Positions 17,845-27,076 of a stretch of 64,000 nucleotides of DNA are shown in pieces (the first letter of the stretch is position 1; every line of letters starts with the position of its first letter). A model generated the notes under the pieces. That model made no database searches and was not told the DNA's origin. It saw only the letters and a list, made by a program, of their open reading frames with translations. Made by a program: the position numbers and the translations under genes. Origin of the DNA: Bizionia myxarmorum (GTDB lineage Bacteria; Bacteroidota; Bacteroidia; Flavobacteriales; Flavobacteriaceae); NCBI RefSeq assembly GCF_008086205.1, contig NZ_VSKK01000001.1, forward strand, positions 1,736,001-1,800,000, written 5' to 3'.

Positions 17845-18486
17845 GTGAAAGATACATTTAAGCATAAAGGCATGCGCCAGCAACTAGTTCAGGTTGTTAA
17901 AGATAAAGGAATTACAGATACGAATGTGCTCAATGCTATTGGTAAAATACCACGTCATTTGTTTATGGATTCTGGATTTTTGGATCATGCATATCAAGAT
18001 AAAGCTTTCCCAATTGCGGCCGATCAAACTATTTCGCAGCCATTTACCGTGGCATTTCAAACGGAGTTACTGCAAGTTGAAAAAGGGGATAAGGTACTTG
18101 AAATTGGTACCGGAAGTGGTTATCAAACCGCTGTACTTTGTGAATTGGGTGCGCATGTATTTAGCATAGAGCGTCAACACGAATTGTTTAAAAAAACCAG
18201 TAAGTTTCTACCCAAATTAGGCTATCGTGCTAAAAAATTAATTTTTGGTGATGGTTATATTGGTTTAAAAGAAGAAGCGCCTTTTAACAGTATTATTGTT
18301 ACTGCCGGCGCACCTTTCGTGCCCAATCCATTATTGAGTCAATTGGCTGTTGGCGGACGTTTGGTAATTCCTGTTGGTGACAGTGTTCAAGTTATGACCT
18401 TGTTTATTAGAAAAGGTGCCAAAGATTTTGAAAAACACGAATTTGGTGAATTTCGGTTTGTGCCACTCCTAGAAGATAAAAACTAG
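17845..18486 (+). CDS. pcm: Protein-L-isoaspartate O-methyltransferase
   Basis: Methylates isoaspartyl residues in damaged proteins with S-adenosylmethionine so that they can be repaired. The 213-residue length is normal. The start is GTG at 17845, giving MKDTFKHKGMRQQLV as in relatives. The region PFTVAFQTELL (substrate loop) precedes the SAM-binding VLEIGTGSGYQTAVL near residues 92-106, and IIVTAGAPFVP and GGRLVIPVG follow. Its TAG stop shares the palindrome CTAG with the stop of the convergent DUF1648 gene. Confidence 0.95.
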   Translation: MKDTFKHKGMRQQLVQVVKDKGITDTNVLNAIGKIPRHLFMDSGFLDHAYQDKAFPIAADQTISQPFTVAFQTELLQVEKGDKVLEIGTGSGYQTAVLCELGAHVFSIERQHELFKKTSKFLPKLGYRAKKLIFGDGYIGLKEEAPFNSIIVTAGAPFVPNPLLSQLAVGGRLVIPVGDSVQVMTLFIRKGAKDFEKHEFGEFRFVPLLEDKN

Positions 18487-19001
18487 GTTTTTTTCTTTTT
18501 TAAATTTAGGAACGCATAAATTAACGGTCCAATGGTCATCAGAATTACAATGCTCATGATGATGTAATTAGCTGCTTGGCTAATTATTTTCGCATTGTTT
18601 AGGGAAACCTGAACGATTTCAAATAAGATAATTGAAAATAATAGGGATATGCTCACATTTATAAATCGCAACATTCGCGTAGCATCTGAATAGAATTCTT
18701 TAGCATTTTCTGGCGTTATTTTCTGTGGATAATTAAAAACATGCGGAAATTTATTCAAATAGAAAATTCCTGAAACTGTGGCAATTCCCAAGATTGGAAA
18801 AAGCCAAATCATATCTTTATCATCAAATCTGGTAATGTCTCCAGAATAATTAAAATGCATGGGGATTTGGTCCGGCAATGCAGAATAATTTAAAACCGTA
18901 TATATTATAGTTACAATAAGTAATCCGAAGGCAAAAACATCAAGGAAGTTATCGAATGTCGATTTATCCAATGTAATTTTTGGTCTATCCTGATAAAACA
19001 T
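18483..19001 (-). CDS. DUF1648 domain membrane protein
   Basis: A 172-residue integral membrane protein with four hydrophobic segments (about 17-37, 62-80, 112-132 and 144-164). The N-terminal half matches DUF1648, with LPDQIPMHFNYSGDITRFDDK between helices 1 and 2; this motif also occurs in SdpI-type immunity proteins, but the rest of SdpI is not evident. It lies 21 bases after the NTF2-like gene, probably in the smpB operon. Its stop codon overlaps that of convergent pcm. Confidence 0.8.
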   Translation of the reverse strand: MFYQDRPKITLDKSTFDNFLDVFAFGLLIVTIIYTVLNYSALPDQIPMHFNYSGDITRFDDKDMIWLFPILGIATVSGIFYLNKFPHVFNYPQKITPENAKEFYSDATRMLRFINVSISLLFSIILFEIVQVSLNNAKIISQAANYIIMSIVILMTIGPLIYAFLNLKKKKT

Positions 19002-19022
19002 CTTTCAGAAATATTAAGGATT

Positions 19023-19559
19023 TTAATTGGGCAAGTAATCTCTTGGAATAGGTTGTACATCGCTTTCCTGCATCCAATACACATTTATAATCCACCAACG
19101 AGATCCATCATTTAATAGCTGAATACTTTTTATACCGCGCAAAGCTGGATACGGATCATCTTCACTGTAGTAAACTTCAAAAGTGCTGAAAACGTGCGCA
19201 ATATTGCCAAAAACGTCTTGTTTTCTATTAATTTCTTTTTCAATATAACCGTTTTCTTTTAGCCACTCTTTTGAAGTATTTTTATAATCTTCAGCACTCA
19301 TGTATTTTGCTAAATGGTTCCCGTCCAAACTCTTTCCAGTAGCAATAATTTTAGATCCTGGATAAAACAAATATTTAAAATCCGTCCAATTACGTTCATA
19401 TCCTTTTTTACCAGAGTTAACGCTATACAATTCATTAATAATGGCGTCAATACTTCCAACTTTTCGCATGGTTGGGTTTAAGAAATTTCGAGCGTTAAAC
19501 TGCGCATTCATATTTGAAGCAGCAAGAAAACAGATTAAAATAAATAAAAATTTCTTCAT
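19023..19559 (-). CDS. Secreted NTF2-like (SnoaL-type) protein of unknown function
   Basis: A 178-residue exported protein. The signal peptide of about 19 residues is cleaved before Gln (NMNA|QFNARN). The mature part (INELYSVNSGKKGYERNWTDFKYLFYPGSKI ... HVFSTFEVYYSE ... GIKSIQLLNDGSRWWIINVYW) has the strand pattern and terminal WWI-NVYW of flavobacterial NTF2-fold proteins. No catalytic residues can be assigned. It starts nine bases after smpB and is likely co-transcribed with it. Confidence 0.75.
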   Translation of the reverse strand: MKKFLFILICFLAASNMNAQFNARNFLNPTMRKVGSIDAIINELYSVNSGKKGYERNWTDFKYLFYPGSKIIATGKSLDGNHLAKYMSAEDYKNTSKEWLKENGYIEKEINRKQDVFGNIAHVFSTFEVYYSEDDPYPALRGIKSIQLLNDGSRWWIINVYWMQESDVQPIPRDYLPN

Positions 19560-19568
19560 GATTATACC

Positions 19569-20024
19569 TTAAAAACTTTTTTTAATACGATCCATTCGGA
19601 CTTTATTATCACGATCTTTAATCGTTTCGCGTTTGTCAAATAATTTTTTTCCGCGGGCTAAAGAAATCACCAATTTGGCATATCCTTTATCATTTATAAA
19701 GAGTCGTAACGGAATAATGGTTAACCCAGAATTCTGAACATCTTTTAGTAGTTTTTTTAGTTCGCGCTTATTAAGTAGCAACTTCCGAGCCGCTTTGGGT
19801 TTATGGTTGTAATACGTGCCATATAAATATTCTTCAACCGTCATGTTAATGACAAATAATTCACCTTTTTCATTAAACTCGCAAAAACTTTCGGCAATAG
19901 ATGCTTTGCTGCTTCTAATGGATTTAATTTCGGTACCTGTTAAAACAATACCTGCGGTGTATTTATCCAAAATTTCATATTGAAATCTTGCCTTTTTGTT
20001 CCTAATATTTACTGTGTTCTGCAT
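19569..20024 (-). CDS. smpB: SsrA-binding protein SmpB
   Basis: Binds tmRNA and is needed for trans-translation, the rescue of stalled ribosomes. The start at 20024 gives a 151-residue protein beginning MQNTVNIRNKKARFQYE; a second ATG three codons upstream is possible. The OB-fold core carries YTAGIVLTGTEIKSIR, and the basic tail ends RETIKDRDNKVRMDRIKKSF. No tmRNA gene is seen in the window. Confidence 0.96.
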   Translation of the reverse strand: MQNTVNIRNKKARFQYEILDKYTAGIVLTGTEIKSIRSSKASIAESFCEFNEKGELFVINMTVEEYLYGTYYNHKPKAARKLLLNKRELKKLLKDVQNSGLTIIPLRLFINDKGYAKLVISLARGKKLFDKRETIKDRDNKVRMDRIKKSF

Positions 20025-20117
20025 ATAGGTCAAAGATAAATAAATTATGACTGCTTTTTGAATTTAAGCCGTAAGTATTCGGTAGATTTACGACAGAACC
20101 TGGAAATATATTGAAAC

Positions 20118-20879
20118 ATGAAGTATTTAAGCGCATTTTTTTTAATCTTAATTTTAACGAGTTGTGAAAATAAAACGACCAAATTAACGGCTGAAGAAAT
20201 CATCAACAAGTCTATAACGGTTTCAGGTGGTGAAAAATTTGATTCTGCTAATTATTCTTTTAAGTTTCGAGATAAATTATATCGTGCAAGTAGAAATAAC
20301 GGCATGTTTTCTATCTCTAGAGAGTTCCAACAAGACTCCCTTGGTTTCATTGAAGATGTTGTTACTAATGATGGTTTTGAACGTTTTATAAACAAGGAAA
20401 AAGTTGAACTTGCTGATTCAATAGCTAATGTTTTAAGCGCTTCTGTAAATTCTGTGCATTACTTTTCGGTGTTGCCTTATGGTTTAGAATCTGATGCGGT
20501 TAAAAAGAAATTGCTTGGCGTTGTCACCATTAGCAACAAACCTTATCATAAAATAAAAGTGACGTTTAAAGAAGAAGGAGGCGGCGAAGATTTTGAAGAC
20601 GAATTTGTATATTGGATTCAAACAGAAACCTTTAAAGTTGATTATCTGGCTTATTCTTATAAAGAAGAAGATGGAACGGGCTACCGTTTCCGAGAAGCTT
20701 TTAATGAGCGCTTTGTAGATGGTTTGCGCTTTGTTGATTACAATAACTACAAACCAGAAATAGAAGGTATTTCAGTGGAAGATTTAGATGATTTGTTTGA
20801 AAAAAAGGAACTTAAATTACTTTCTGAAATTAAGTTAGAGACTATTATTATGGGTTCAACGTCAGCAATAAATCCGTAA
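20118..20879 (+). CDS. DUF6503-like lipoprotein
   Basis: A 253-residue predicted lipoprotein: the signal peptide ends in the lipobox LILTSC with Cys16. The rest is mainly beta strand, with conserved VSGGEKFDSANYSFKFRDKLY near the N terminus, resembling Bacteroidota DUF6503 proteins. The function is unknown. Its last 32 bases overlap the end of the convergent histidine phosphatase gene, and no terminator separates them. Confidence 0.75.
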   Translation: MKYLSAFFLILILTSCENKTTKLTAEEIINKSITVSGGEKFDSANYSFKFRDKLYRASRNNGMFSISREFQQDSLGFIEDVVTNDGFERFINKEKVELADSIANVLSASVNSVHYFSVLPYGLESDAVKKKLLGVVTISNKPYHKIKVTFKEEGGGEDFEDEFVYWIQTETFKVDYLAYSYKEEDGTGYRFREAFNERFVDGLRFVDYNNYKPEIEGISVEDLDDLFEKKELKLLSEIKLETIIMGSTSAINP

Positions 20880-21360
20880 CCAAATTATCAGATATGGTAA
20901 TAATGTATAAATTACTATTATTGGAGTCGTCAATTTCCTGATAACTTTCAATGCCTAAAAATTTATTTACAAATTTTGGTGTGGTATCGCTGTGGCCGAC
21001 TATTAAGACATTGTTTCCCTTGTTTTCTTTTAGCATTTTATCTGCATCTAAAAGATCTCCATCGTAAAACTGTATTTCCAGATTATTGTTTTGGGCTGTT
21101 GGCAAACCCGTTTCTATAGTTCGTTTGTAATTGGTGGTATAAATGGCATCAAATTTTACCGATTGAAAAACGTCTGCCCAATATGCAGCTCTAGCAAGAC
21201 CGGTTTCTGTTAAATGAGGATTCTTATTTTCAGAATTACTCCGATCTTTTTCCGCGTGGCGAATGAAATAGAGCGTTGTCAAAGCTTTATCGTCTGATTT
21301 TTGCGTACAGCTGGATAATCCTAAAATGGTAATAAAGCAAAGTGGTAGCAAAAATTTCAT
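20848..21360 (-). CDS. Histidine phosphatase family lipoprotein
   Basis: A 170-residue lipoprotein (lipobox LGLSSC, Cys18) with the branch of the phosphoglycerate mutase/SixA superfamily. The phosphate pocket is FIRHAEKDR (catalytic His35), the second His is in NVLIVGHSDTTP, and TETGLARAAYWADVF is typical. It should act in the periplasm or on the outer membrane; the substrate is unknown. It lies 20 bases after deoD on the same strand, so it may be transcribed with deoC-deoD. Confidence 0.88.
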   Translation of the reverse strand: MKFLLPLCFITILGLSSCTQKSDDKALTTLYFIRHAEKDRSNSENKNPHLTETGLARAAYWADVFQSVKFDAIYTTNYKRTIETGLPTAQNNNLEIQFYDGDLLDADKMLKENKGNNVLIVGHSDTTPKFVNKFLGIESYQEIDDSNNSNLYIITISDNLVTDLLLTLNP

Positions 21361-21380
21361 AAGTGTCCGTTTTTAAGAAT

Positions 21381-22079
21381 TTAAGCTAATTCTAAAGCAA
21401 TCTTGATCATATCTTTAAAGGTCGTTTCACGTTCCAAACTTGTGGTGCGTTCTCCAGTAACTAATGAATCTGAAATGGTTAAAATGGTCAATGCATTAGC
21501 GCCATGTTTTGCAGCAACCGTATATAATCCTGCCGTTTCCATTTCTACGCAAAGCACGCCGAATTTAGACCATTTTTTATAAGCCTCTTTATTATCCGTA
21601 TAAAACTCATCTGAAGTAAATACGTTTCCTGCTTTAAGCGCAATGTTTTTAGATTTGGCTACTTCTACAGCTTTTTGAAATAAGGTGAAATCGGCAGTTG
21701 GTGCAAAATCTGCTCCGCCAAAACGGAGTTCGTTCACACCGGAATTTGAAGATGCCGCCATAGCTAAAACGATATCGCGAATCTTAACATGTTCTTGGTA
21801 AGATCCCGCACTACCAACGCGAATTAGGTTTTTTACACCATATTCTGTAATCAACTCATGAGCGTAAATAGAAATGCTTGGAACGCCCATTCCTGTTCCC
21901 ATAACAGAAATTGGTTTACCATTAAAAGTACCCGTGTAACCAAACATATTTCTGACTTTATTGAAGCATTTAGGGTTTTCTAAAAAGGTTTCAGCAATCC
22001 ATTTAGCACGTAAAGGGTCTCCTGGTAATAATATGGTTTCTGCAATTTCACCTTTTTTGGCTTCTATATGTACACTCAT
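21381..22079 (-). CDS. deoD: Purine-nucleoside phosphorylase, DeoD type
   Basis: Cleaves purine (deoxy)nucleosides with phosphate to base and (deoxy)ribose-1-phosphate. The 232-residue protein has the hexameric DeoD features: [32 protein letters not shown] at the start, [17 protein letters not shown] near 60-76, VGSAGSY near 88, VEMETAGLY near 179 and [10 protein letters not shown] near 203, where Asp is the usual acid. It lies 15 bases after deoC, giving a two-gene deoxynucleoside salvage operon. Confidence 0.95.
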   Translation of the reverse strand: MSVHIEAKKGEIAETILLPGDPLRAKWIAETFLENPKCFNKVRNMFGYTGTFNGKPISVMGTGMGVPSISIYAHELITEYGVKNLIRVGSAGSYQEHVKIRDIVLAMAASSNSGVNELRFGGADFAPTADFTLFQKAVEVAKSKNIALKAGNVFTSDEFYTDNKEAYKKWSKFGVLCVEMETAGLYTVAAKHGANALTILTISDSLVTGERTTSLERETTFKDMIKIALELA

Positions 22080-22094
22080 AATATGATATATTAT

Positions 22095-22751
22095 TTATTT
22101 TTTCTTTTCAAGCTCTTCCATCATGGCTACACCTGCCGATGCGCCAATTCGGTCAACACCAGCTTCAATATATTTTTTCGCCATTTCTAATGTGCGAATT
22201 CCGCCTGATGCTTTAATTTTTGCTGCATCTTTTACTGTTTTCCGAATCATTTTAACAGCCGTTAAAGTGGCGCCGCTTTTTGAAAACCCAGTTGAGGTTT
22301 TTATAAAATCCGCTTTGGCATCCAAACAAATTTGACAAGCTTTTATAATTTCGTTTTTTGATAATTCACTAATCTCTATAATCACTTTCAGTATTTTAGA
22401 TCCTATGGCTACTTTCACGTCTCGAATGTCTGTGTAAACATTGACGTAATTCTTACTTTTTAACATGCCGATATTGATAACCATGTCAATTTCATCTGCA
22501 CCTTGCTCCACAGCTTTTTCAGCTTCAAAAACTTTTACTTCTGTAGCGGATGCACCTAAAGGAAAGCCAACTACAGCACAAATTTTAACACTGGATTTAG
22601 ATAGAAGCTCTTTTGCTAAAGGTACATAAAATCCGTTAACACAAACACTATAGAAACGGTGTTTCCTAGCTTCTTCACATAATGTTCTAATATCTTTTTG
22701 GGTTGCACTCGGTTTGAGCAGCGTATGATCAATATAATTGTTAATATCCAT
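22095..22751 (-). CDS. deoC: Deoxyribose-phosphate aldolase
   Basis: Cleaves 2-deoxyribose-5-phosphate to acetaldehyde and glyceraldehyde-3-phosphate. The 218-residue protein has a TIM-barrel pattern: IDHTLLKPSAT at the start, VVGFPLGAS near 60, DEIDMVINIG near 86, the Schiff-base Lys151 in ADFIKTSTGF, and the second lysine in KIKASGGIRT near 180. With deoD downstream it completes degradation of purine deoxynucleosides to central metabolites. Confidence 0.95.
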   Translation of the reverse strand: MDINNYIDHTLLKPSATQKDIRTLCEEARKHRFYSVCVNGFYVPLAKELLSKSSVKICAVVGFPLGASATEVKVFEAEKAVEQGADEIDMVINIGMLKSKNYVNVYTDIRDVKVAIGSKILKVIIEISELSKNEIIKACQICLDAKADFIKTSTGFSKSGATLTAVKMIRKTVKDAAKIKASGGIRTLEMAKKYIEAGVDRIGASAGVAMMEELEKKK

Positions 22752-23063
22752 AAGTATAATAAATAGGTTAAGTTGTGGTAAAAATACGATTAACCGTCAG
22801 TTTTTTGATATTTATTATGAAACTTTATAAAAAATTTAGCAGATTTTTAAACCTACTCGATATTTTAATATTTTATTAGTGAGAATCCAAACTTTTTAAG
22901 AGTGTTCATTAAAGTTTTAGGTATTTAATTATAACATAGCTTCATGATGGCCTAGGATTATCTAAAGACTTTTGAAAAAGGATTTAAGCTTATAAAAAAA
23001 GATAAACTCAAATTTATTCAACCCACATAATCAGAAGAAATTTGCAAATTAATTTGCATGTTT
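22752..23063. other. Intergenic gap with no supported gene
   Basis: About 310 AT-rich bases between deoC and the next minus-strand gene. I see no tRNA, no convincing terminator and no reading frame over about 25 codons on either strand. A short frame ending near 23031 (KTFEKGFKLIKKDKLKF) reads like the tail of a lost gene but is too short to support. Confidence 0.5.
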
Positions 23064-23447
23064 TTAAAGATTGGCTTTTTTAACAATACCATGAACCCAA
23101 GCGATAGCATTGCTTAAATTATCGAAAATTTCATAGGGTTTATCATAGAAATTCTTTTCAAACTCGGCGTTACTTCTCATAATTTCCGTTTCAGGAATCA
23201 TGGCAATAGCAAGTAGATTGGGGATTTTCTCTGTTTCAACATAAATTAATGGATCTACGGAATAAGATTTGACCCGATTAGATATGTAACCAATATTTTT
23301 ACCTTGAAAATGCTTTTGAATAACCTCTTCTAAACTTTCATTATGTCCAGGCTGAATTTCCATACCTTCTTTTACCTGACAGATTAGAAAATCGTCAAAA
23401 ACAAAAAATTCTGCACCTGGTAAATTGTAATAATGAAATATGCTCAT
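23064..23447 (-). CDS. Conserved-looking protein of unknown function (STAS-like size)
   Basis: A 127-residue cytoplasmic protein without signal peptide or membrane segment. The layout of alternating strands and helices (EFFVFDDFLICQVKEGMEI, NIGYISNRVKSYSVDPLIYVE, LLAIAMIPETEIMRSNAEFEK, YEIFDNLSNAIAWVHGIV) resembles the STAS/SpoIIAA-like fold found in small flavobacterial proteins. I recognise no active-site motif. It stands alone with gaps of more than 300 bases on both sides, so it probably has its own promoter. Confidence 0.7.
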   Translation of the reverse strand: MSIFHYYNLPGAEFFVFDDFLICQVKEGMEIQPGHNESLEEVIQKHFQGKNIGYISNRVKSYSVDPLIYVETEKIPNLLAIAMIPETEIMRSNAEFEKNFYDKPYEIFDNLSNAIAWVHGIVKKANL

Positions 23448-23682
23448 GAGAGAAACTGATTTTGGTTGAAACTAGGTCTTTTATTTCAGAAAAATTTGAA
23501 GTTCAGGTTAAATTATTAAAAATAAGTTATTAAACAACGTAATAATTTTATAAGCCTTAAGTAGATTTTTATGTTTTGAAGAAATTGTGGAAAATAAAGT
23601 TTTCCTTGTATAGACTCTATTTATAGTCGGACATGGAGATCTTGCAGGTTACGAAAAGAGAAGTGATATAAATTAAAATCAC

Positions 23683-23728
23683 AAAAAAGCAATACGCATC
23701 TTGAATTCGAGATTTGTATTGCTTTTTT
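23683..23728. terminator. Terminator after clpB
   Basis: AAAAAAGCAATAC (23683-23695) pairs with GTATTGCTTTTTT (23716-23728) over 13 bp with a 20-base loop. It sits about 80 bases past the clpB stop on the minus strand. The remainder of the 359-base gap 23448-23806 shows nothing else I can name. Confidence 0.8.
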
Positions 23729-23806
23729 CAAACTAACTAACTAACCAACCTATTTATGAAAACGGTCTTTAATGGTATTTAGTATAGCTTTAACGTAACT
23801 TTAGCA

Positions 23807-26410
23807 TTACTCCGTAATCAAATGGCCTTTATTTCTAAAAACCAACTGATCATCAAAGGCATCCAACAAAATTATACTATCCGTTGTTACTTTTCCAGAA
23901 AGAATTTCTTTACTTAATTCATTTAAAACCTCTTTCTGAATCACGCGTTTTACGGGTCTAGCGCCATATTCTGGATTGTATCCTTTTTGCGCTAAATACG
24001 CAATAGCTTCTGGCGTGGCATCAAATGTTATTCCTTGTTTGCCTATCATTTTTGTAATGCCTTTTAACTGCAAACCTACAATTTCTGTAATATTGTCCTT
24101 TGTTAAAGGCGTAAACATAATAGTATCGTCTATTCGATTTAAAAATTCGGGTCTCACAGATTGTTTTAATAAACCAAGAACTTCAATTTTTGCCATTTCC
24201 ATTGCGGAATCAACATCTTTTGTTGCTTCAAATTTCTCTTGAATTATTTGACTTCCCATATTGGATGTCATGATTATAATAGTGTTTTTGAAATCGGCTA
24301 GGCGTCCTTTATTGTCTGTTAAATGGCCTTCATCCAGTACTTGCAATAATATATTAAAAGTATCCGGATGTGCTTTTTCAATTTCATCTAATAAAACAAC
24401 TGAATATGGTTTGCGTCTAACGGCTTCCGTTAATTGGCCACCTTCATCATAACCAACATATCCCGGAGGTGCTCCAATAAGTCTACTTACTGCATGACGT
24501 TCTTGATATTCACTCATATCAATTCGGGTTAAAGCCGCTTCATCATCAAATAAATATTCGGCTAATGCTTTTGCTAATTCTGTTTTACCAACGCCCGTAG
24601 TTCCCAAGAATAAAAAGGTTCCAATTGGTTTTTGTGGGTTTTGTAATCCAGCACGTGACCGTCTTACAGCATCACTTACGGCAATAATAGCTTCCTCTTG
24701 TCCAACAACGCGTTTATGCAATTCGTCTTCAAGTTTTAAAAGTTTTTCGCGATCAGTTTGCAACATTTTGGTGATTGGAATTCCCGTCCATTTGGCTACA
24801 ACTTCGGCAATATCTTCATAAGTAACTTCTTCCTTAATTAAAGAACTTTCACTTTGATTAGCCTTTAAATCTTTTTGAAGGGTTTCTAAGCGTTCTTGAG
24901 CTTCTTGAATTTTTCCATAACGAATTTCTGCTACTTTTCCGTAATCACCATCGCGTTCTGCGCGTTCCGCTTCTAGTTTGAAATTTTCAATATCAGATTT
25001 GGCCGTTTGAATATTATCAACGACTTCTTTTTCGCTTCTCCATTTCGCATTAAGCTCGTTTCTGTCTTCTTTTAAATTGGCTAAATCGGCACGTAAGGAT
25101 TTTAACTTCGTTTCATCTTTTTCACGCTTTATAGCTTCAATTTCAATTTCCAACTGCATCACTTTTCTGTCTAAAACATCCAGTTCTTCTGGTTTAGAAT
25201 TGATTTCCATACGCAATTTTGCAGCGGCTTCATCCATTAAATCAATGGCTTTATCTGGCAAGAATCTGTTGGTAATATAACGTTCAGACAATTCTACAGC
25301 GCCAATAATAGCTTCATCTTTTATTCGAACTTTATGATGCGTTTCATACTTTTCTTTAATACCACGAAGTATCGAAATGGCACTTTCCGTATCAGGCTCA
25401 TCTACCATAACTTTTTGAAAACGACGCTCTAAAGCTTTATCTTTTTCAAAATACTTTTGATATTCATCTAAAGTGGTAGCTCCAATAGCTCGCAATTCCC
25501 CTCTAGCCAAGGCTGGTTTTAAAATATTGGCTGCATCCATAGCGCCTTGACCGCCACCTGCACCAACTAATGTGTGGATTTCGTCAATAAAAAGAACAAT
25601 ATCGCCTTCACTAGAAGTTACTTCTTTGATCACGGCTTTTAGTCGCTCTTCGAATTCACCTTTATATTTGGCTCCTGCAATTAAAGCGCCCATATCTAGA
25701 GCATAAATTTGTTTGTCTATTAAGTTTTCTGGAATATCACCATCTACAATTCGATGTGCTAAACCTTCAGCAATTGCTGTTTTACCAGTTCCAGGTTCAC
25801 CAACTAAAATGGGGTTATTTTTAGTTCTTCGGGATAAAATTTGAAGGATTCGTCTTATTTCTTCATCACGACCAATAACGGGATCCAATTTTCCATCTTT
25901 GGCTAATTGGTTGAGGTTTTTAGCGTATTTGTTCAGCGAATTATACGTTTCCTCTTGACTTTGAGACGTAACACGATCGCCTTGGCGCAATTCCTCAATG
26001 GCTGCTTTTAAATGTTTTTCAGAAACGCCCTGATCTTTTAGCATTTGTGAAATTTTACTAGTCGATTTGAAAATGGCCAATATTAAATGTTCGATTGACA
26101 CATATTCATCGGTCATTTTTTTAGCTATTACCGAAGCTTCAGTTAGCGTTTTATTGGCTTCACGAGATAGCATTATTTCGCCTCCAGAAACTTTAGGATA
26201 ACTTTCTAATTGTTTATCTAAAGTCTGTTGCAATATGGAAATATTCACATTCAATTTTTTAAGTATGAATGGTAAAACATTTTCATCCACATTAAAAAGC
26301 GCTTTAAAAATGTGCTCGTTTTCAATTTGTTGATGTCCAAAACCTTGAGCAAGCTGCTGGGCTTGCTGAATGGCTTCCTGTGATTTAATTGTGTAGTTAT
26401 TGAAATTCAT
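23807..26410 (-). CDS. clpB: ATP-dependent disaggregase ClpB
   Basis: Hexameric AAA+ chaperone that pulls polypeptides out of aggregates together with DnaK. The 867-residue length is normal. It has the two N-domain repeats (about 1-145), a first Walker A at 204-211 (GEPGTGKT) with Walker B FIDEIH, the ClpB-specific coiled-coil middle domain (about 405-530, rich in Lys/Glu), and a second Walker A ([14 protein letters not shown]) near 606 with LLDEIEKAH. The presence of the middle domain separates it from ClpA and ClpC. An 8-bp inverted repeat (GTTAGCGT/ACGCTAAC at 26429 and 26470) lies upstream of the ATG; I see no named heat-shock operator. Confidence 0.97.
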   Translation of the reverse strand: MNFNNYTIKSQEAIQQAQQLAQGFGHQQIENEHIFKALFNVDENVLPFILKKLNVNISILQQTLDKQLESYPKVSGGEIMLSREANKTLTEASVIAKKMTDEYVSIEHLILAIFKSTSKISQMLKDQGVSEKHLKAAIEELRQGDRVTSQSQEETYNSLNKYAKNLNQLAKDGKLDPVIGRDEEIRRILQILSRRTKNNPILVGEPGTGKTAIAEGLAHRIVDGDIPENLIDKQIYALDMGALIAGAKYKGEFEERLKAVIKEVTSSEGDIVLFIDEIHTLVGAGGGQGAMDAANILKPALARGELRAIGATTLDEYQKYFEKDKALERRFQKVMVDEPDTESAISILRGIKEKYETHHKVRIKDEAIIGAVELSERYITNRFLPDKAIDLMDEAAAKLRMEINSKPEELDVLDRKVMQLEIEIEAIKREKDETKLKSLRADLANLKEDRNELNAKWRSEKEVVDNIQTAKSDIENFKLEAERAERDGDYGKVAEIRYGKIQEAQERLETLQKDLKANQSESSLIKEEVTYEDIAEVVAKWTGIPITKMLQTDREKLLKLEDELHKRVVGQEEAIIAVSDAVRRSRAGLQNPQKPIGTFLFLGTTGVGKTELAKALAEYLFDDEAALTRIDMSEYQERHAVSRLIGAPPGYVGYDEGGQLTEAVRRKPYSVVLLDEIEKAHPDTFNILLQVLDEGHLTDNKGRLADFKNTIIIMTSNMGSQIIQEKFEATKDVDSAMEMAKIEVLGLLKQSVRPEFLNRIDDTIMFTPLTKDNITEIVGLQLKGITKMIGKQGITFDATPEAIAYLAQKGYNPEYGARPVKRVIQKEVLNELSKEILSGKVTTDSIILLDAFDDQLVFRNKGHLITE

Positions 26411-26619
26411 AATATGTGTGTGTTTCGCGTTAGCGTCAATCTCTTTTTAGTTATTCATTTTAGTTGTGTACGCTAACCATAATTCAAAAATCTAACCAGT
26501 TTATTTTTAGAGACAAAAAGTCAGCTAAAGCTAATGAGATCATGTCTTTTAGTCAGTTTGTAAGAATTATTAATTACTTTCGACTACCTTTAATATACAA
26601 TTTTTAGAATAGATAAAGG

Positions 26620-27006
26620 ATGAGTTTTATAAATAAATTATTTGGAGGTTCTAGTGAACCTAAAGAAGAAAAGTTATTACCATGGAAGGCATTAACGACC
26701 GTGTCACAATTGGATGATATTTCTGAAAAATCTAAAATAAAAACACAGATTATATTTAAACATTCTACCCGATGTGGAATTAGTAAAATGGCGATGAAAC
26801 AATTTGTTTCAGATTATGACATGGATTTACCTGTAGATTTATATTATTTGGACTTACTGAATTACAGAGATGTCAGTAATGAAACTGGCTATAAGTTTCA
26901 AGTTATGCATGAATCGCCTCAAATACTGATTATTAAGAATGGTGTTTCCGTTGCACATGCTAGCCATGGTGGAATAAACGACATGGATTTGCAGCGTTTT
27001 GCGTAA
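26620..27006 (+). CDS. ytxJ: Bacillithiol system redox-active protein YtxJ
   Basis: A 128-residue thioredoxin-fold protein of the YtxJ family, proposed to reduce bacillithiol-protein mixed disulfides (a monothiol bacilliredoxin). The single active-site cysteine is Cys52 in HSTRCGIS, where the second thioredoxin Cys is Ser. It has FKVMHESPQILII-like and HGGIND stretches near the C terminus as in relatives (here FQVMHESPQILII). It implies that the organism makes bacillithiol; the synthesis genes are not in this window. It has a strong terminator shared with convergent fumarylacetoacetase. Confidence 0.9.
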   Translation: MSFINKLFGGSSEPKEEKLLPWKALTTVSQLDDISEKSKIKTQIIFKHSTRCGISKMAMKQFVSDYDMDLPVDLYYLDLLNYRDVSNETGYKFQVMHESPQILIIKNGVSVAHASHGGINDMDLQRFA

Positions 27007-27019
27007 TAGTCGAATTAAG

Positions 27020-27052
27020 AAGCCCACAAGAATTAATCTTGTGGGCTTTTTT
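27020..27052. terminator. Bidirectional terminator between ytxJ and fumarylacetoacetase
   Basis: A perfect 12-bp stem AAGCCCACAAGA/TCTTGTGGGCTT with a 5-base loop (27032-27036) and a T run. It lies between two convergent genes. Confidence 0.9.
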
Positions 27053-27076
27053 ATATTTAGAAATTATAGTTTTTAC

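Noticed and set aside
18483-19001. DUF1648 gene as an SdpI-type toxin immunity gene
   Set aside because: Only the N-terminal DUF1648 part is shared, no SdpC-like toxin gene is near, and it sits in the smpB operon.
22944-23031. Possible degraded gene tail reading KTFEKGFKLIKKDKLKF
   Set aside because: About 25 codons with no start codon and no recognisable family; AT-rich DNA produces such Lys-rich frames by chance.
26429-26477. Inverted repeat GTTAGCGT/ACGCTAAC before clpB as a heat-shock operator
   Set aside because: The arms are 8 bases with a 33-base gap. It does not match CIRCE or any other named heat-shock operator, and I saw no second copy in the window.
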